From Nakamurella aerolata (lineage in GTDB: Bacteria > Actinomycetota > Actinomycetes > Mycobacteriales > Nakamurellaceae), in assembly GCF_013002705.1 (NCBI RefSeq), contig NZ_JABEND010000004.1, positions 124,001 to 188,000 on the forward strand: DNA of 64,000 bases. Reading direction: 5' to 3'. Numbering within the stretch: the first letter of the stretch is position 1; every line of letters starts with the position of its first letter. This document shows, piece after piece, positions 11,039-19,130 of this stretch. A program made the position numbers and the translations under genes. Under the pieces are notes generated by a model. That model was not told the origin of the DNA, did no database searches, and saw nothing but the letters and a program-made list of their open reading frames with translations.

Positions 11039-11439
11039 CGGTTCTCCTCGGGGTTCTCGGGTTCGGGTTCGGGTTCCGGTTCTGGTTCGGGTTCTGGTTC
11101 AGAGGGTGTGGCGGCCGGCTCGAACAGCCCGGCCAGTCGATCGAGGTGATTGCTCCAGAACAGCCGGTTGGTCATCGCCCAGTCGCTCAGCGGCTGCAAG
11201 CTGCCGGGCACCAATTCCAGCCTGGTGACCCGCCCGGTCTTGCTCTTGCGCAGCAATCCGGCGTTGCTCAGCACCCGGACGTGCTTGTCCAGCGCCGGCA
11301 GCGTCATGCCGAACTGCTCGGCCAGGTCCGACATGCTGCGTGGCCCCGACGCCAAGGCGTCCAACAGATCGCGGCGCGGCGCGGACGCGACGGCGCTGGC
11401 CACCGCGTCCAACCTGGCCCGGTCTCGTTGCTTAACCAC
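11035..11439 (-). CDS. ArsR-family transcriptional regulator with a Glu-Pro repeat tail
   Basis: A 134-residue winged-helix repressor. The helix-turn-helix lies at about residues 25-75, with SMSDLAEQFGMTLPALDKHV as the recognition part. No metal-binding ELCVCDL-type motif is present, so a non-metal signal is likely. The last ~20 residues are a run of Glu-Pro dipeptides encoded by an imperfect DNA repeat. The GTG start lies inside a perfect palindrome (11431-11448), which fits autorepression. It is translationally coupled to the following SRPBCC gene. Confidence 0.85.
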   Translation of the reverse strand: MVKQRDRARLDAVASAVASAPRRDLLDALASGPRSMSDLAEQFGMTLPALDKHVRVLSNAGLLRKSKTGRVTRLELVPGSLQPLSDWAMTNRLFWSNHLDRLAGLFEPAATPSEPEPEPEPEPEPEPENPEENR

Positions 11440-11448
11440 GAGGTTAAG
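11431..11448. promoter_or_regulatory. Palindromic operator at the ArsR start codon
   Basis: CTTAACC-ACGA-GGTTAAG has perfect 7-bp arms around a 4-bp spacer and covers the GTG start of the ArsR gene. The inner core AACC-N4-GGTT recurs upstream of the second ArsR-SRPBCC module at 15440-15457. Confidence 0.6.
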
Positions 11449-11483
11449 TATTAGCAGCGCTGCCGCGTTGCGTCAATGGCCGG

Positions 11484-11489
11484 TAGGGT
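11484..11489 (+). promoter_or_regulatory. -10 box for a probably leaderless pxpA transcript
   Basis: TAGGGT lies 6 nt before the ATG at 11496, so the transcript would begin at or next to the start codon. It is close to the divergent ArsR operator (11431-11448), so cross-regulation is conceivable. Confidence 0.4.
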
Positions 11490-11495
11490 GCGCCC

Positions 11496-12281
11496 ATGGC
11501 GGCGGCACGCGACCAGGGCATCACCATCAACTCGGATCTTGGTGAGGGCGTTGGTCTGCATCGGTTCGGCAACGATGCCGCCCTGCTCGAGTTGGTTGAT
11601 GTTGCCAACGTCGCCTGCGGTTTTCATGCCGGCGACCCTGCGGTGATGGCCGAGACCGTGGCCGCCGCGGCCGAGCACGGCGTCAGGATCGGCGCCCACC
11701 CCGGGCTGCCCGACCTGGCGGGTTTCGGGCGCAGAGAGCTGAAACTGACCAAGGACGAAGTGGACCAACTGCTCACCTATCAGGTGGGTGCGCTTGTCGG
11801 ATTTCTTACCGCCCACGGTGTTCGGCTCAATCACCTCAAACCGCACGGATCGCTGTACGGCATGCTCGCCCGTGACCCCGAGCTGATGCTGGCCGCCGCT
11901 CGGGTCGCCGGCCGGTACGGTGTTCCGTTCTACGGGATGGTCGGCACCGCGCACGAAACCGTCTGTGCCGCAGCGGATGTGCCGTTTGTCGGGGAGCTGT
12001 ACGTCGATCTGAACTACCGGGCGGACGGCTCGCTGATCATCGAGCGCAAGGCTCACCCGGTCGACCCGGCTGCGGCAGCAGAGCGGGTGCGGCAGGCCCT
12101 TCGGACCGGCCGGATCGATGCCGCCGACGGCTCTTCGATCGAGGTGCAGTTCAGCAGCGTGTGCGTGCACTCCGACGGCCCGAACGCGGTACCGGTGGCC
12201 GAGGCGGTGCGGGCGGTGATGGACAGCGAATCGGCGGTGCCGGGGCCGGCGGTGCTGGGGCCGGAGGAAGGCACATCATGA
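11496..12281 (+). CDS. pxpA: 5-oxoprolinase subunit A (LamB/YcsF family)
   Basis: A 261-residue LamB/YcsF protein. INSDLGEGVG, NVACGFHAGDPAVM and GAHPGLPDLAGFGRR are the family's conserved polar motifs. With PxpB and PxpC it forms the ATP-dependent prokaryotic 5-oxoprolinase, which opens pyroglutamate to glutamate. It heads an operon in which the pxpB ATG overlaps its stop. Length is normal for the family. Leaderless transcription from the TAGGGT box is likely. Confidence 0.93.
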   Translation: MAAARDQGITINSDLGEGVGLHRFGNDAALLELVDVANVACGFHAGDPAVMAETVAAAAEHGVRIGAHPGLPDLAGFGRRELKLTKDEVDQLLTYQVGALVGFLTAHGVRLNHLKPHGSLYGMLARDPELMLAAARVAGRYGVPFYGMVGTAHETVCAAADVPFVGELYVDLNYRADGSLIIERKAHPVDPAAAAERVRQALRTGRIDAADGSSIEVQFSSVCVHSDGPNAVPVAEAVRAVMDSESAVPGPAVLGPEEGTS

Positions 12282-13186
12282 CGACAACAGCGGTACCCCC
12301 GCTGCCGGAGTCCGCCAGGTACAGCTTCGGCGGCGACGAGTTCCTCCTCGTCGAGGTGGCGGAGGCGATGAGCCTGGCGGCCAACGTCAGGGTGATGTCG
12401 ATGGCGCGAGCACTGCAGGCCGACCGGCCGGACGGCATCACCGACATTTGCCCCGCCAACGCCTCCCTGCTGCTGCGGTTCGATCCCGATGTGATTGCTC
12501 CGCAAGCACTTACCGACCGCGTCCAGCAGGTGGAGGAATCGGTGAAGGGCGCCGGCGACGAGCCGCTGCAGACGAGGATCATCGAGGTGCCGGTCGCCTA
12601 CGACGATCCGATCACCGCGGAAGTGGCCGGGCGCTTTCGCGCCAACCATCAGGCGCCGGAGGGCACCGATCTCGACTACGCAGCAGCCGTCAACAACCTG
12701 CCGGACAAGGCAGCCTTCATCGAGCGGCACCACGGATCGGCCTGGTTGGTGTCGATGGTCGGTTTTGTCGCGGGACTGCCGTTCATGTTCCAGCTCACCG
12801 ACCAGCAGCACCAGCTGGAGGTGCCCAAGTACCTGAGCCCGCGCACCGACACCCCGGCGCTGACCGTCGGCCACGGCGGGTGTTTCGCGTGCATCTACTC
12901 GGTGCGTGGCGCCGGCGGCTACCAGATGTTCGGCATCGCCGCGGCCCCGATCTACGACCCTGAGCAACGGCTCGCAGACTTCGCCGACGGCATGGTCCTG
13001 TTCCGGCCCGGCGACCTGGTGCGGTTCCGTCCGGTGGACACTGATGAGTACCAGCGGATTCAGGCCGAGGTGGCCGACGGCAGCTACCGGTACCGGCAGC
13101 GGGCGGTCTCGTTGGATCTGAGCAGGGCGCTGGCCGATCCGGTGGGCTACAACGCCGAGTTGAGGGAGCTGCTCGATGGCGCTTGA
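12278..13186 (+). CDS. pxpB: 5-oxoprolinase subunit B (KipI-like)
   Basis: A 302-residue protein of the KipI/allophanate hydrolase subunit 1 family. ICPANASLLLRFDP and the C-terminal YRQRAVSLDLSRAL flank the core, and GFVAGLPFMFQL, LTVGHGGCFACIYSVRGAGG and MVLFRPGDLVRF are conserved signatures. It pairs with PxpC to form the heteromer that works with PxpA on 5-oxoproline. The start at 12278 follows GGAGGAAGG and overlaps the pxpA stop; the long in-frame extension into pxpA is rejected. About 60-80 residues longer than many KipI proteins, mainly at both ends. Confidence 0.9.
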   Translation: MTTTAVPPLPESARYSFGGDEFLLVEVAEAMSLAANVRVMSMARALQADRPDGITDICPANASLLLRFDPDVIAPQALTDRVQQVEESVKGAGDEPLQTRIIEVPVAYDDPITAEVAGRFRANHQAPEGTDLDYAAAVNNLPDKAAFIERHHGSAWLVSMVGFVAGLPFMFQLTDQQHQLEVPKYLSPRTDTPALTVGHGGCFACIYSVRGAGGYQMFGIAAAPIYDPEQRLADFADGMVLFRPGDLVRFRPVDTDEYQRIQAEVADGSYRYRQRAVSLDLSRALADPVGYNAELRELLDGA

Positions 13187-14162
13187 GATTGTGCGGCCGG
13201 GGGCGGCAACAACGGTGCAGGACCGGGGCCGGCCGGGCTACTACCACTTGGGCATCCCGACCAGCGGGGCGATGGATGCCGAGTCGGCGGAACTGGCAAA
13301 CGCTTTGGTGGGCAACGACAGTGACGCCGCCGTCCTGGAGTGCACCCTCACCGGGCCCAAGGTGCGGTTCACCGAACCGACGCGGATCGCTGTCGCCGGA
13401 GCCCCCACCACCATCCGCGGGCCGGGCGGTGAGCTGCCCACGTGGACAGCGATCGACGTCGCCGCCGGCGACGAGCTCACCTTCGGCGCGGCGAAAGGCG
13501 GTGTGCGCTACTACCTTGCGGTGGCCGGCGGCATCGACGTGCCGGTGGTGCTCGGCAGTCGGTCGACCTATGCGCTGGGCAGCCTCGGCGGCCACCTGGG
13601 GCGCCGGTTGGAACGCGGCGACGTCCTTGCCGTCGGCAACAGCCCCGAGCCGGTCCCGCCGGCCGGCGCCGGCGTCGACCCGGCCGATCGGCCCGGATTC
13701 GGGGGCCCGGTGACGCTGCGAGTGGTAGTCGGCCTGTACGACCATCGATTGACGGCCGAGGGCAAGCGCCGGCTGTTGGAATCGGAGTGGACGCTGACCC
13801 CGGTCGCCGATCGCACCGGTCTGCGGTACAGCGGTCCAGGGGTGGAATGGGAGCCGCGGGAGCAACCGTTCGGCGCGGGATCGGATCCCTCCAACATCGT
13901 TGACGCCGGCTACGCGGTCGGCTCCATCCAGATTCCCGGCGGCACCGAACCCATTGTGTTGCACCGTGATGCCGTCTCCGGGGGCGGATATGCCATGGTG
14001 GCCACCGTGATCAGTGCCGACATGGACCTGCTGGCCCGCAGCGCACCGGGAACCGTCACCCGATTCGAGCCGGTCGACATGGATGCCGCGCTGGCCGCCC
14101 GGGCCGATCGGCGCCGCCGCATCGACCGGATCACCGGCGCGCTCCGGCCAGGTGGGCGCTGA
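13176..14162 (+). CDS. pxpC: 5-oxoprolinase subunit C (KipA-like)
   Basis: A 328-residue protein of the KipA/allophanate hydrolase subunit 2 family. VQDRGRPGYYHLGIPTSGAM at the N-terminus, then YYLAVAGGIDVPVVLGSRSTY and QIPGGTEPIVLHRDAVSGGG are strongly conserved in this family. The gene overlaps the end of pxpB by 11 bp. Its stop overlaps the ATG of a 57-codon frame by one base. Function is inferred from the complete pxpABC set. Confidence 0.92.
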   Translation: MALEIVRPGAATTVQDRGRPGYYHLGIPTSGAMDAESAELANALVGNDSDAAVLECTLTGPKVRFTEPTRIAVAGAPTTIRGPGGELPTWTAIDVAAGDELTFGAAKGGVRYYLAVAGGIDVPVVLGSRSTYALGSLGGHLGRRLERGDVLAVGNSPEPVPPAGAGVDPADRPGFGGPVTLRVVVGLYDHRLTAEGKRRLLESEWTLTPVADRTGLRYSGPGVEWEPREQPFGAGSDPSNIVDAGYAVGSIQIPGGTEPIVLHRDAVSGGGYAMVATVISADMDLLARSAPGTVTRFEPVDMDAALAARADRRRRIDRITGALRPGGR

Positions 14163-14335
14163 TGCCGGCACCGCCGCTGGTGGTCAGCGAGCGGCGCTGG
14201 GAGCGGATCACCGGGCCGCGACTGCTGATCGACAACGTCGGCGATCCACGCGGGCACGTGGAGCGCATCGTCACCTCGATCCGGTCGGCGGATGTGCCAG
14301 CGCAGGTGGCCGGGGTGGCACGTCGTGCCGACTGA
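14162..14335 (+). CDS. Small protein of unknown function in the pyroglutamate operon
   Basis: A 57-codon frame starts with an ATG sharing one base with the pxpC stop (TGATG). It ends 11 bp inside the following oxidase gene, so it is embedded in an overlapping operon. Third codon positions are almost all G or C, as in neighbouring genes. The product (MPAPPLVVSERRWERIT... ending VAGVARRAD) is charged, has no signal peptide or membrane segment, and matches nothing I recognise. It could be a small operon protein or a remnant. The overlap on both sides is the main argument that it is translated. Confidence 0.5.
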   Translation: MPAPPLVVSERRWERITGPRLLIDNVGDPRGHVERIVTSIRSADVPAQVAGVARRAD

Positions 14336-15383
14336 GCCGCGCATCGTCGTGCTCGGCGGCGGTATTGCCGGTGCCGCAACGGCTTTCGGCCTGATCCGGC
14401 GCGGGGCGATGGTCACCGTTGTCGACGCCGGGCTGCCAGGCCAGGCCACCGCGGCCGGCGCCGGCATCGTGCAGCCGTGGAGCACAGAACGGGAAGGCGA
14501 GTTCGCCCGCTGGTACGCCGAGGGCGCCGAGTTCTACCCGGAACTACTGTCCAGACTTACCGGACTCGGTGCCGGCGACATCGGCTACCGCCGCAACGGT
14601 TCGCTGATCGTCGATGCCGACGCCGAGGTGTTGGCGGCTGTTGCCGAGCGGGTCGCGCGCCGATCGGCCGGTTCCGTCGTCGCCGGGCAGCTGCGGATGC
14701 TGACTCCGGCCGAGGCCAGGCAGCATTTCCCGCCACTGGCCGATGGGTTGGCTGCCGTCTGGATCTCGGGTGGGGCGCGCGTCGACGGGCGGCTGCTCAG
14801 GGACGCCCTGCTCGCCGCGGTCCGCCAACTCGGCGGGTCGGTGGTCACCGGGCGGGGCGAGCTCGACGGTGCCCAGGTGAGCGTCGACCAGCACGTGCTG
14901 CCGGCGGATGCCGTTGTCGTCGCGGCCGGAGCCTGGACCCCGCAACTGCTTGCCCGGCAACAGGTATCGGTGCCGGTGCAGCCGCAGCGCGGCCAGATTG
15001 TGCATGTGCACGTCGACGCCGACACCAGCGGCTGGCCGAGCGTTGTGCCGCCGGGCGATCACTATCTGGTGGCCTTCGACCACGGCAGGGTCGCCGTCGG
15101 CGCCACCCGTGAGAGCGGGACGGGCCTTGACGCCAGGATCACCGCGGGCGGTATCCGGTCGGTCCTGGACAAGGCCATCGCCGTCGCGCCGGGGCTGGCC
15201 GAGGCGACCGTCGGCGAGATTCGGGTCGGCCTCCGGCCGCTCCCCACCACCGACCTTCCGGTGCTCGGCAGCCTGCCGGGACTGCCACCGAACGTGTTTG
15301 TCTGCACCGGTTTCGGGGCAGCCGGCCTGACGATGGGCCCACTGCTAGGGGACCGGCTCGCTCGGCAGATTTTGGGCAACTGA
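14325..15383 (+). CDS. DAO-family FAD-dependent amino-acid oxidoreductase
   Basis: A 352-residue flavoenzyme. RIVVLGGGIAGAATAFGLIR is the N-terminal FAD-binding dinucleotide fold, and the C-terminal GLRPLPTTDLPVLGSLPGLP plus CTGFGAAGLTMGP are typical of D-amino acid dehydrogenase, glycine or sarcosine oxidase relatives. It is translationally linked to the pxp operon through the 57-codon frame. It may therefore oxidise an amine related to 5-oxoproline, glutamate or proline, but the substrate is not predictable. The GTG at 14325 is chosen because the conserved fold starts five codons later. Confidence 0.85.
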   Translation: MPTEPRIVVLGGGIAGAATAFGLIRRGAMVTVVDAGLPGQATAAGAGIVQPWSTEREGEFARWYAEGAEFYPELLSRLTGLGAGDIGYRRNGSLIVDADAEVLAAVAERVARRSAGSVVAGQLRMLTPAEARQHFPPLADGLAAVWISGGARVDGRLLRDALLAAVRQLGGSVVTGRGELDGAQVSVDQHVLPADAVVVAAGAWTPQLLARQQVSVPVQPQRGQIVHVHVDADTSGWPSVVPPGDHYLVAFDHGRVAVGATRESGTGLDARITAGGIRSVLDKAIAVAPGLAEATVGEIRVGLRPLPTTDLPVLGSLPGLPPNVFVCTGFGAAGLTMGPLLGDRLARQILGN

Positions 15384-15393
15384 CCCGTAGGCA

Positions 15394-15407
15394 CAACCAA
15401 AAGGTTG
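15394..15407. promoter_or_regulatory. Distal palindrome upstream of the second SRPBCC-ArsR pair
   Basis: CAACC-AAAA-GGTTG has 5-bp arms with the same 4-bp spacing as the proximal palindrome at 15440-15457. The centres are about 48 bp apart, roughly 4.5 helical turns. It is a likely second regulator site. Confidence 0.5.
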
Positions 15408-15439
15408 CGTTGAGCCGCGCGGCAGGTTACCGTCCATGA

Positions 15440-15457
15440 CGCAACCAATCGGTTGCG
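15440..15457. promoter_or_regulatory. Proximal operator of the second SRPBCC-ArsR pair
   Basis: CGCAACC-AATC-GGTTGCG is a perfect 7-bp inverted repeat with a 4-bp spacer, located 34 bp before the SRPBCC start. It shares the AACC-N4-GGTT core with the operator at 11431-11448. Confidence 0.6.
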
Positions 15458-15490
15458 CACCATTCGAGTGGGTCACGGAAGGACACCAGC

Positions 15491-16072
15491 ATGGCTACTG
15501 ACAGCACCGGAAGCCCCGACAGTGCGGGGAGCACCGACAGTGCCGGGAGTGCGGGAAGCGCAGGAAGTGCGGGACCTGCCGGGGTCACCGGCGGACCCGC
15601 ATCGGCACAGCATTCGCTGCCGGACAGCATCGAACGGTCGATCAGCATTGCTGCACCGGCGGAACGGGTGTGGGCATTGTTGATCCGGCCCGGCTGGTGG
15701 ATCAACGATGGCGCCATTCGCGACCACCAGATCGTCGTCGAGCGCGGGGTCGCCAGCGTCACCGACACTGAGTACGGAACCTTCCGCATCGAACAGGTCG
15801 ACCGCCGCGAGAACGAATATGTGAGCTATCGGTGGATCTCCGGACCCGACGGCGCCCAGGACGAATCCGATCCGCCCGCGCAGACCCTGGTGGAGTTCTT
15901 CATGTCCAGCGACGGTGCCGACGGGGAAGTCACCGTCCGGGTGGTCGAAAGCGGTTGGGCCGCGGCGCCGGCGAGCGACCGGGTGCGCAGTGACTACCGG
16001 GCCAACGAGAAGGGCTGGGACGAAGAGCTCTCCGCGGCGCGGCGTCACCTGGAAGCGGCCCCGACCCGGTGA
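15491..16072 (+). CDS. SRPBCC domain protein with a Gly/Ser/Ala repeat leader
   Basis: A 193-residue protein. Its first ~45 residues are a low-complexity run built from GS, SAG and AGS units. The START-like domain begins at about residue 47 (SIERSISIAAPAERVWALL) and runs to the end. PGWWINDGAI and VTDTEYGTFRIEQVDRRENE are typical of the ArsR-linked branch. It overlaps the following ArsR gene by four bases (GTGA). An AAGGA ribosome site precedes the ATG. A cytoplasmic ligand-binding role is assumed from the family. Confidence 0.85.
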   Translation: MATDSTGSPDSAGSTDSAGSAGSAGSAGPAGVTGGPASAQHSLPDSIERSISIAAPAERVWALLIRPGWWINDGAIRDHQIVVERGVASVTDTEYGTFRIEQVDRRENEYVSYRWISGPDGAQDESDPPAQTLVEFFMSSDGADGEVTVRVVESGWAAAPASDRVRSDYRANEKGWDEELSAARRHLEAAPTR

Positions 16073-16389
16073 GCGGCGCAGCGCAGCCGGGGGCGGTGTT
16101 CGGCTGTCTTGCCGACGCCAATCGGCGCGCCATCGTCGACCAGCTCGCCGAGAATCCCGCCACCGCAACCGAACTCGCCGCCAGCATGCGCCTCACCAGG
16201 CAGGGGATCAGCAAACACTTGACGTTGCTGGAGCAGGCCGGGGTGCTGCGGACCGAACGAGACGGTCGACAGGTGCGCTATCACGTCAACCCCGGACCGG
16301 TCCGGGATGCAGCGGCCTGGCTGGACGCCAAGGTCCGTGGCTGGGACCGGCAGCTCGACGTGCTGCGGCGCGCGGCCGAGCGGGGTTGA
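16069..16389 (+). CDS. ArsR-family transcriptional regulator
   Basis: A 106-residue winged-helix repressor. CLADANRRAIVDQLAENPAT and MRLTRQGISKHLTLLEQAGV are the classic ArsR core, followed by the wing RTERDGRQVRYHVNPG. The GTG start overlaps the end of the SRPBCC gene, so the pair is one translational unit, with gene order opposite to that of the module at 10.6-11.4 kb. No metal site is evident. The two palindromes upstream of the pair are its probable operators. Confidence 0.88.
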   Translation: MSGAAQPGAVFGCLADANRRAIVDQLAENPATATELAASMRLTRQGISKHLTLLEQAGVLRTERDGRQVRYHVNPGPVRDAAAWLDAKVRGWDRQLDVLRRAAERG

Positions 16390-16624
16390 CCCCGGAGTGG
16401 TGGAACGGAACCGGTTGACCGCTGCGGCATGCTGCGCGAACATGTGTGGATGCGCGCAGGATTGCGCAGTAGTGGTTGCATGCACTGACCCAGCACCATG
16501 ACCACCGGCCGCACCGGAACGACCAACTGCACCGGCCGGGATCATCAACTGGGCGCATCGAGTGGGTATCGACGTTGTTCGCAGGCGCCGACGACGAGGT
16601 CGGCGCAGAGAGTGGGTGTGCCAG

Positions 16625-18961
16625 ATGGATCGCCGCAGTTTTCTGAAGGTCGCAACGCTCAGCCCGGCGGCCGCGCTCGCCCTGAACACCGCGGTCGGCG
16701 CGCCGGCCCTTGCGGCCGGCGCGACACACACCTTCGGGTTCGCCGCGGACGGCAGTGCCTTCCTGTTGGACGGCAAACCGTTCCAGATTCGCAGCGGCGA
16801 GATCCACTCCGCTCGCGTCCCGGTGGAGCACTGGCGGCACCGTATCCAGATGGCGAAGGCGCTGGGGCTGAACACCATCGGGCTGTACGACTTCTGGAAC
16901 TACCACGAGGTAGCGCCCGGCACGTTCGACTTCAGCACCGAACGCCGCAACATCGCGGAGTTCATCAGGATCGCCCAGGACGAGGGCATGTGGGTGCTGC
17001 TGCGCCCCGGTCCCTATGTCTGCGCCGAGTGGGACCTCGGCGGCATCCCGGCGCGGGTGCTGGCTGACGTGAACGCCAAGATCAGGGTGCGCACCGCCGA
17101 GTACCCGCGTCACATGACGGCATTCCGGCGCTACGCCACCGCGCTGGCCGAGCAGGTGCGACCGCTGTTGATCACCAACGGCGGCCCGATCCTGATGTGC
17201 CAGGTGGAGAACGAGTACGGCTCGTTCGCCGGGGATCAGCGCTATCTGCAGGAGATTCAGCGGGTATGGGCCGGCAACGGCATCAACGTCCCGTTCTACA
17301 CCGAAGACGGACTTGGTCAGCTGCAGGCCAACCGCACCAACATTCCGGGCGGGGCGATCGCGCTGTCCGGCGGGGACGCCAACACCATCGCGAACTGCCG
17401 CCGCCAGTTCCCGGACGTGCCCGCCATGTCGGGCGAGCTGTACTCCGGCTGGCTGACCCATTGGGGCCACCGCACTTTCGCCTCGGGCACGGTCACCAGC
17501 CAGCTCACCGGACTGATGGCGCGGGGTCTGTCGTTCAACCTCTACATGTTCCACGGCGGCACCAGCTTCGGCTACTGGTCCGGCGCCAACGCCGCCAACG
17601 ACGGATCCGGCTATCAGCCGGACATCACCAGCTACGACTACGGATCGCCGGTCAGCGAGCAGGGTGTTGCCACCGAGCTCTATCCGACGTACCGCCAGAT
17701 CATCGCGTCAGCGCTGGGCACCACGCTGCCGGCCGTGCCGGCCGCCCCGCCGGTGATCACCCCGGAGCCCGTGACCCCCAACAGGTACGCGTCACTGTGG
17801 GACAACCTGCCGCGACCGGTGCGCACCGGCGCGGCCCGGCCGCAGCCGATGGAGATGCACGGCCAGGACTTCGGTCTGGTGCTGTACCGCAGCACGCTGC
17901 CCGGTTCAGCGGCGGGGGAGCTGACCGTCGACGCGGTGCACGATTACGCCACCGTCTTTGTCGACGCCAGCTACCAGGGCGGTTACACCCGGGTCCCGCT
18001 CGGAGCCGCCGTCGCGCAGCCGCTGCGGCTGGTCAACGGCAACGGGCCGCTGCCGTTGACGACGCACGCGGCCGGTGCTCGGCTCGACGTGCTGGTTGAA
18101 GGCATGGGCCGGGTCAACTACGGGCACGCCATCGACCGCAAGGGCATCACCTCGTCGGTGCGGTTCGCTCCCGACGGGGAGGCGGCCGCCGAACTCTCCG
18201 AGTGGAGCACCTATCCGCTGCCACTGGACGAACGCTGGTGGAAAGCCCTGCAGCCCAAGGTGAGTGACGCCGCGCGTCCTGGGCAGGTGTTCCGGGCCGA
18301 GCTGACGCTGGACGAGCTGGGCGACACCTACCTTGACATGTCCGGTTGGACAAAGGGTTTGGTGTTCGTCAATGGCCACAACCTCGGTCGGTACTGGAAG
18401 ATCGGCCCGCAGCTGGCGTTGTTCTGCCCCGTTGGCTTCTTGGTCAAGGGCCGCAACGTGATCGACGTGGTCGACCTGCACCAGACGGAGGCCGCCGCCA
18501 TCGGGTTCGTCGCGGCCTTGGGCGACGTGCAGCCCCCGAGTCAGGGCGGCACCACCTACGCCGTCAAGCACGTGGCCAGCGGGAAGGTGCTGGGTATCGC
18601 CGGTGACAGCGCCACCGCCGGGGCCTACGCGGAACTGGCGACTGAATCCGGGGCAGCCGCTCAACAGTGGGACGCCGTCCCCAACGGCACCGGCTACGTC
18701 TCGTTGATCAATCGGCATTCCGGGCTGGCCCTCGACAACTTCAACCACTCGATGCAGCCGGGCAATCGCCTCGGGCAGTGGGACGACACCGGTGGCGCCA
18801 ACCAACAATGGGAGCTCACCCGCGGCGGCGACTTCACCTACACCATCCGGAACAGGGAGAGCGGACTGTACGTCGCCGCCCTCGGTACCGCGGACGGCTC
18901 GCCGGTGACCCAGGAGCAGCTGTCCGGGACCAGCACCCAGTGGCGGCTCGACGAGGTGTGA
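16625..18961 (+). CDS. Secreted GH35 beta-galactosidase with C-terminal ricin-type lectin domain
   Basis: A 778-residue exported enzyme. MDRRSFLKVATL is a twin-arginine signal followed by a hydrophobic stretch and an Ala-rich cleavage region near residue 31. The GH35 barrel follows: FQIRSGEIHSARVP, RPGPYVCAEWDLGGIP, acid/base E197 in QVENEYGS and nucleophile E271 in SGELYSGWLTHWG. The last ~135 residues form a ricin B-type beta-trefoil with three QQW motifs, a galactose or xylan-binding module. It would remove terminal beta-galactose from glycans outside the cell. It stands alone, with no sugar transporter beside it. The ATG at 16625 is chosen because the signal peptide starts there. Confidence 0.92.
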   Translation: MDRRSFLKVATLSPAAALALNTAVGAPALAAGATHTFGFAADGSAFLLDGKPFQIRSGEIHSARVPVEHWRHRIQMAKALGLNTIGLYDFWNYHEVAPGTFDFSTERRNIAEFIRIAQDEGMWVLLRPGPYVCAEWDLGGIPARVLADVNAKIRVRTAEYPRHMTAFRRYATALAEQVRPLLITNGGPILMCQVENEYGSFAGDQRYLQEIQRVWAGNGINVPFYTEDGLGQLQANRTNIPGGAIALSGGDANTIANCRRQFPDVPAMSGELYSGWLTHWGHRTFASGTVTSQLTGLMARGLSFNLYMFHGGTSFGYWSGANAANDGSGYQPDITSYDYGSPVSEQGVATELYPTYRQIIASALGTTLPAVPAAPPVITPEPVTPNRYASLWDNLPRPVRTGAARPQPMEMHGQDFGLVLYRSTLPGSAAGELTVDAVHDYATVFVDASYQGGYTRVPLGAAVAQPLRLVNGNGPLPLTTHAAGARLDVLVEGMGRVNYGHAIDRKGITSSVRFAPDGEAAAELSEWSTYPLPLDERWWKALQPKVSDAARPGQVFRAELTLDELGDTYLDMSGWTKGLVFVNGHNLGRYWKIGPQLALFCPVGFLVKGRNVIDVVDLHQTEAAAIGFVAALGDVQPPSQGGTTYAVKHVASGKVLGIAGDSATAGAYAELATESGAAAQQWDAVPNGTGYVSLINRHSGLALDNFNHSMQPGNRLGQWDDTGGANQQWELTRGGDFTYTIRNRESGLYVAALGTADGSPVTQEQLSGTSTQWRLDEV

Positions 18962-19130
18962 CTCGCGGAGCGACCTGCAGGCGTCATGCGTGGCAGGTAC
19001 CACGGGTGCGCGGCAGCGGCCCTGATCCGCTGCGCCGGGTCGCGGCCGGCAGGGAATACGGTTGACGGCGAACGCGTCGCTACTGCGGTAGGCAGTACCG
19101 CGACGATGAACCGCGAGAAATGAGGCGACC

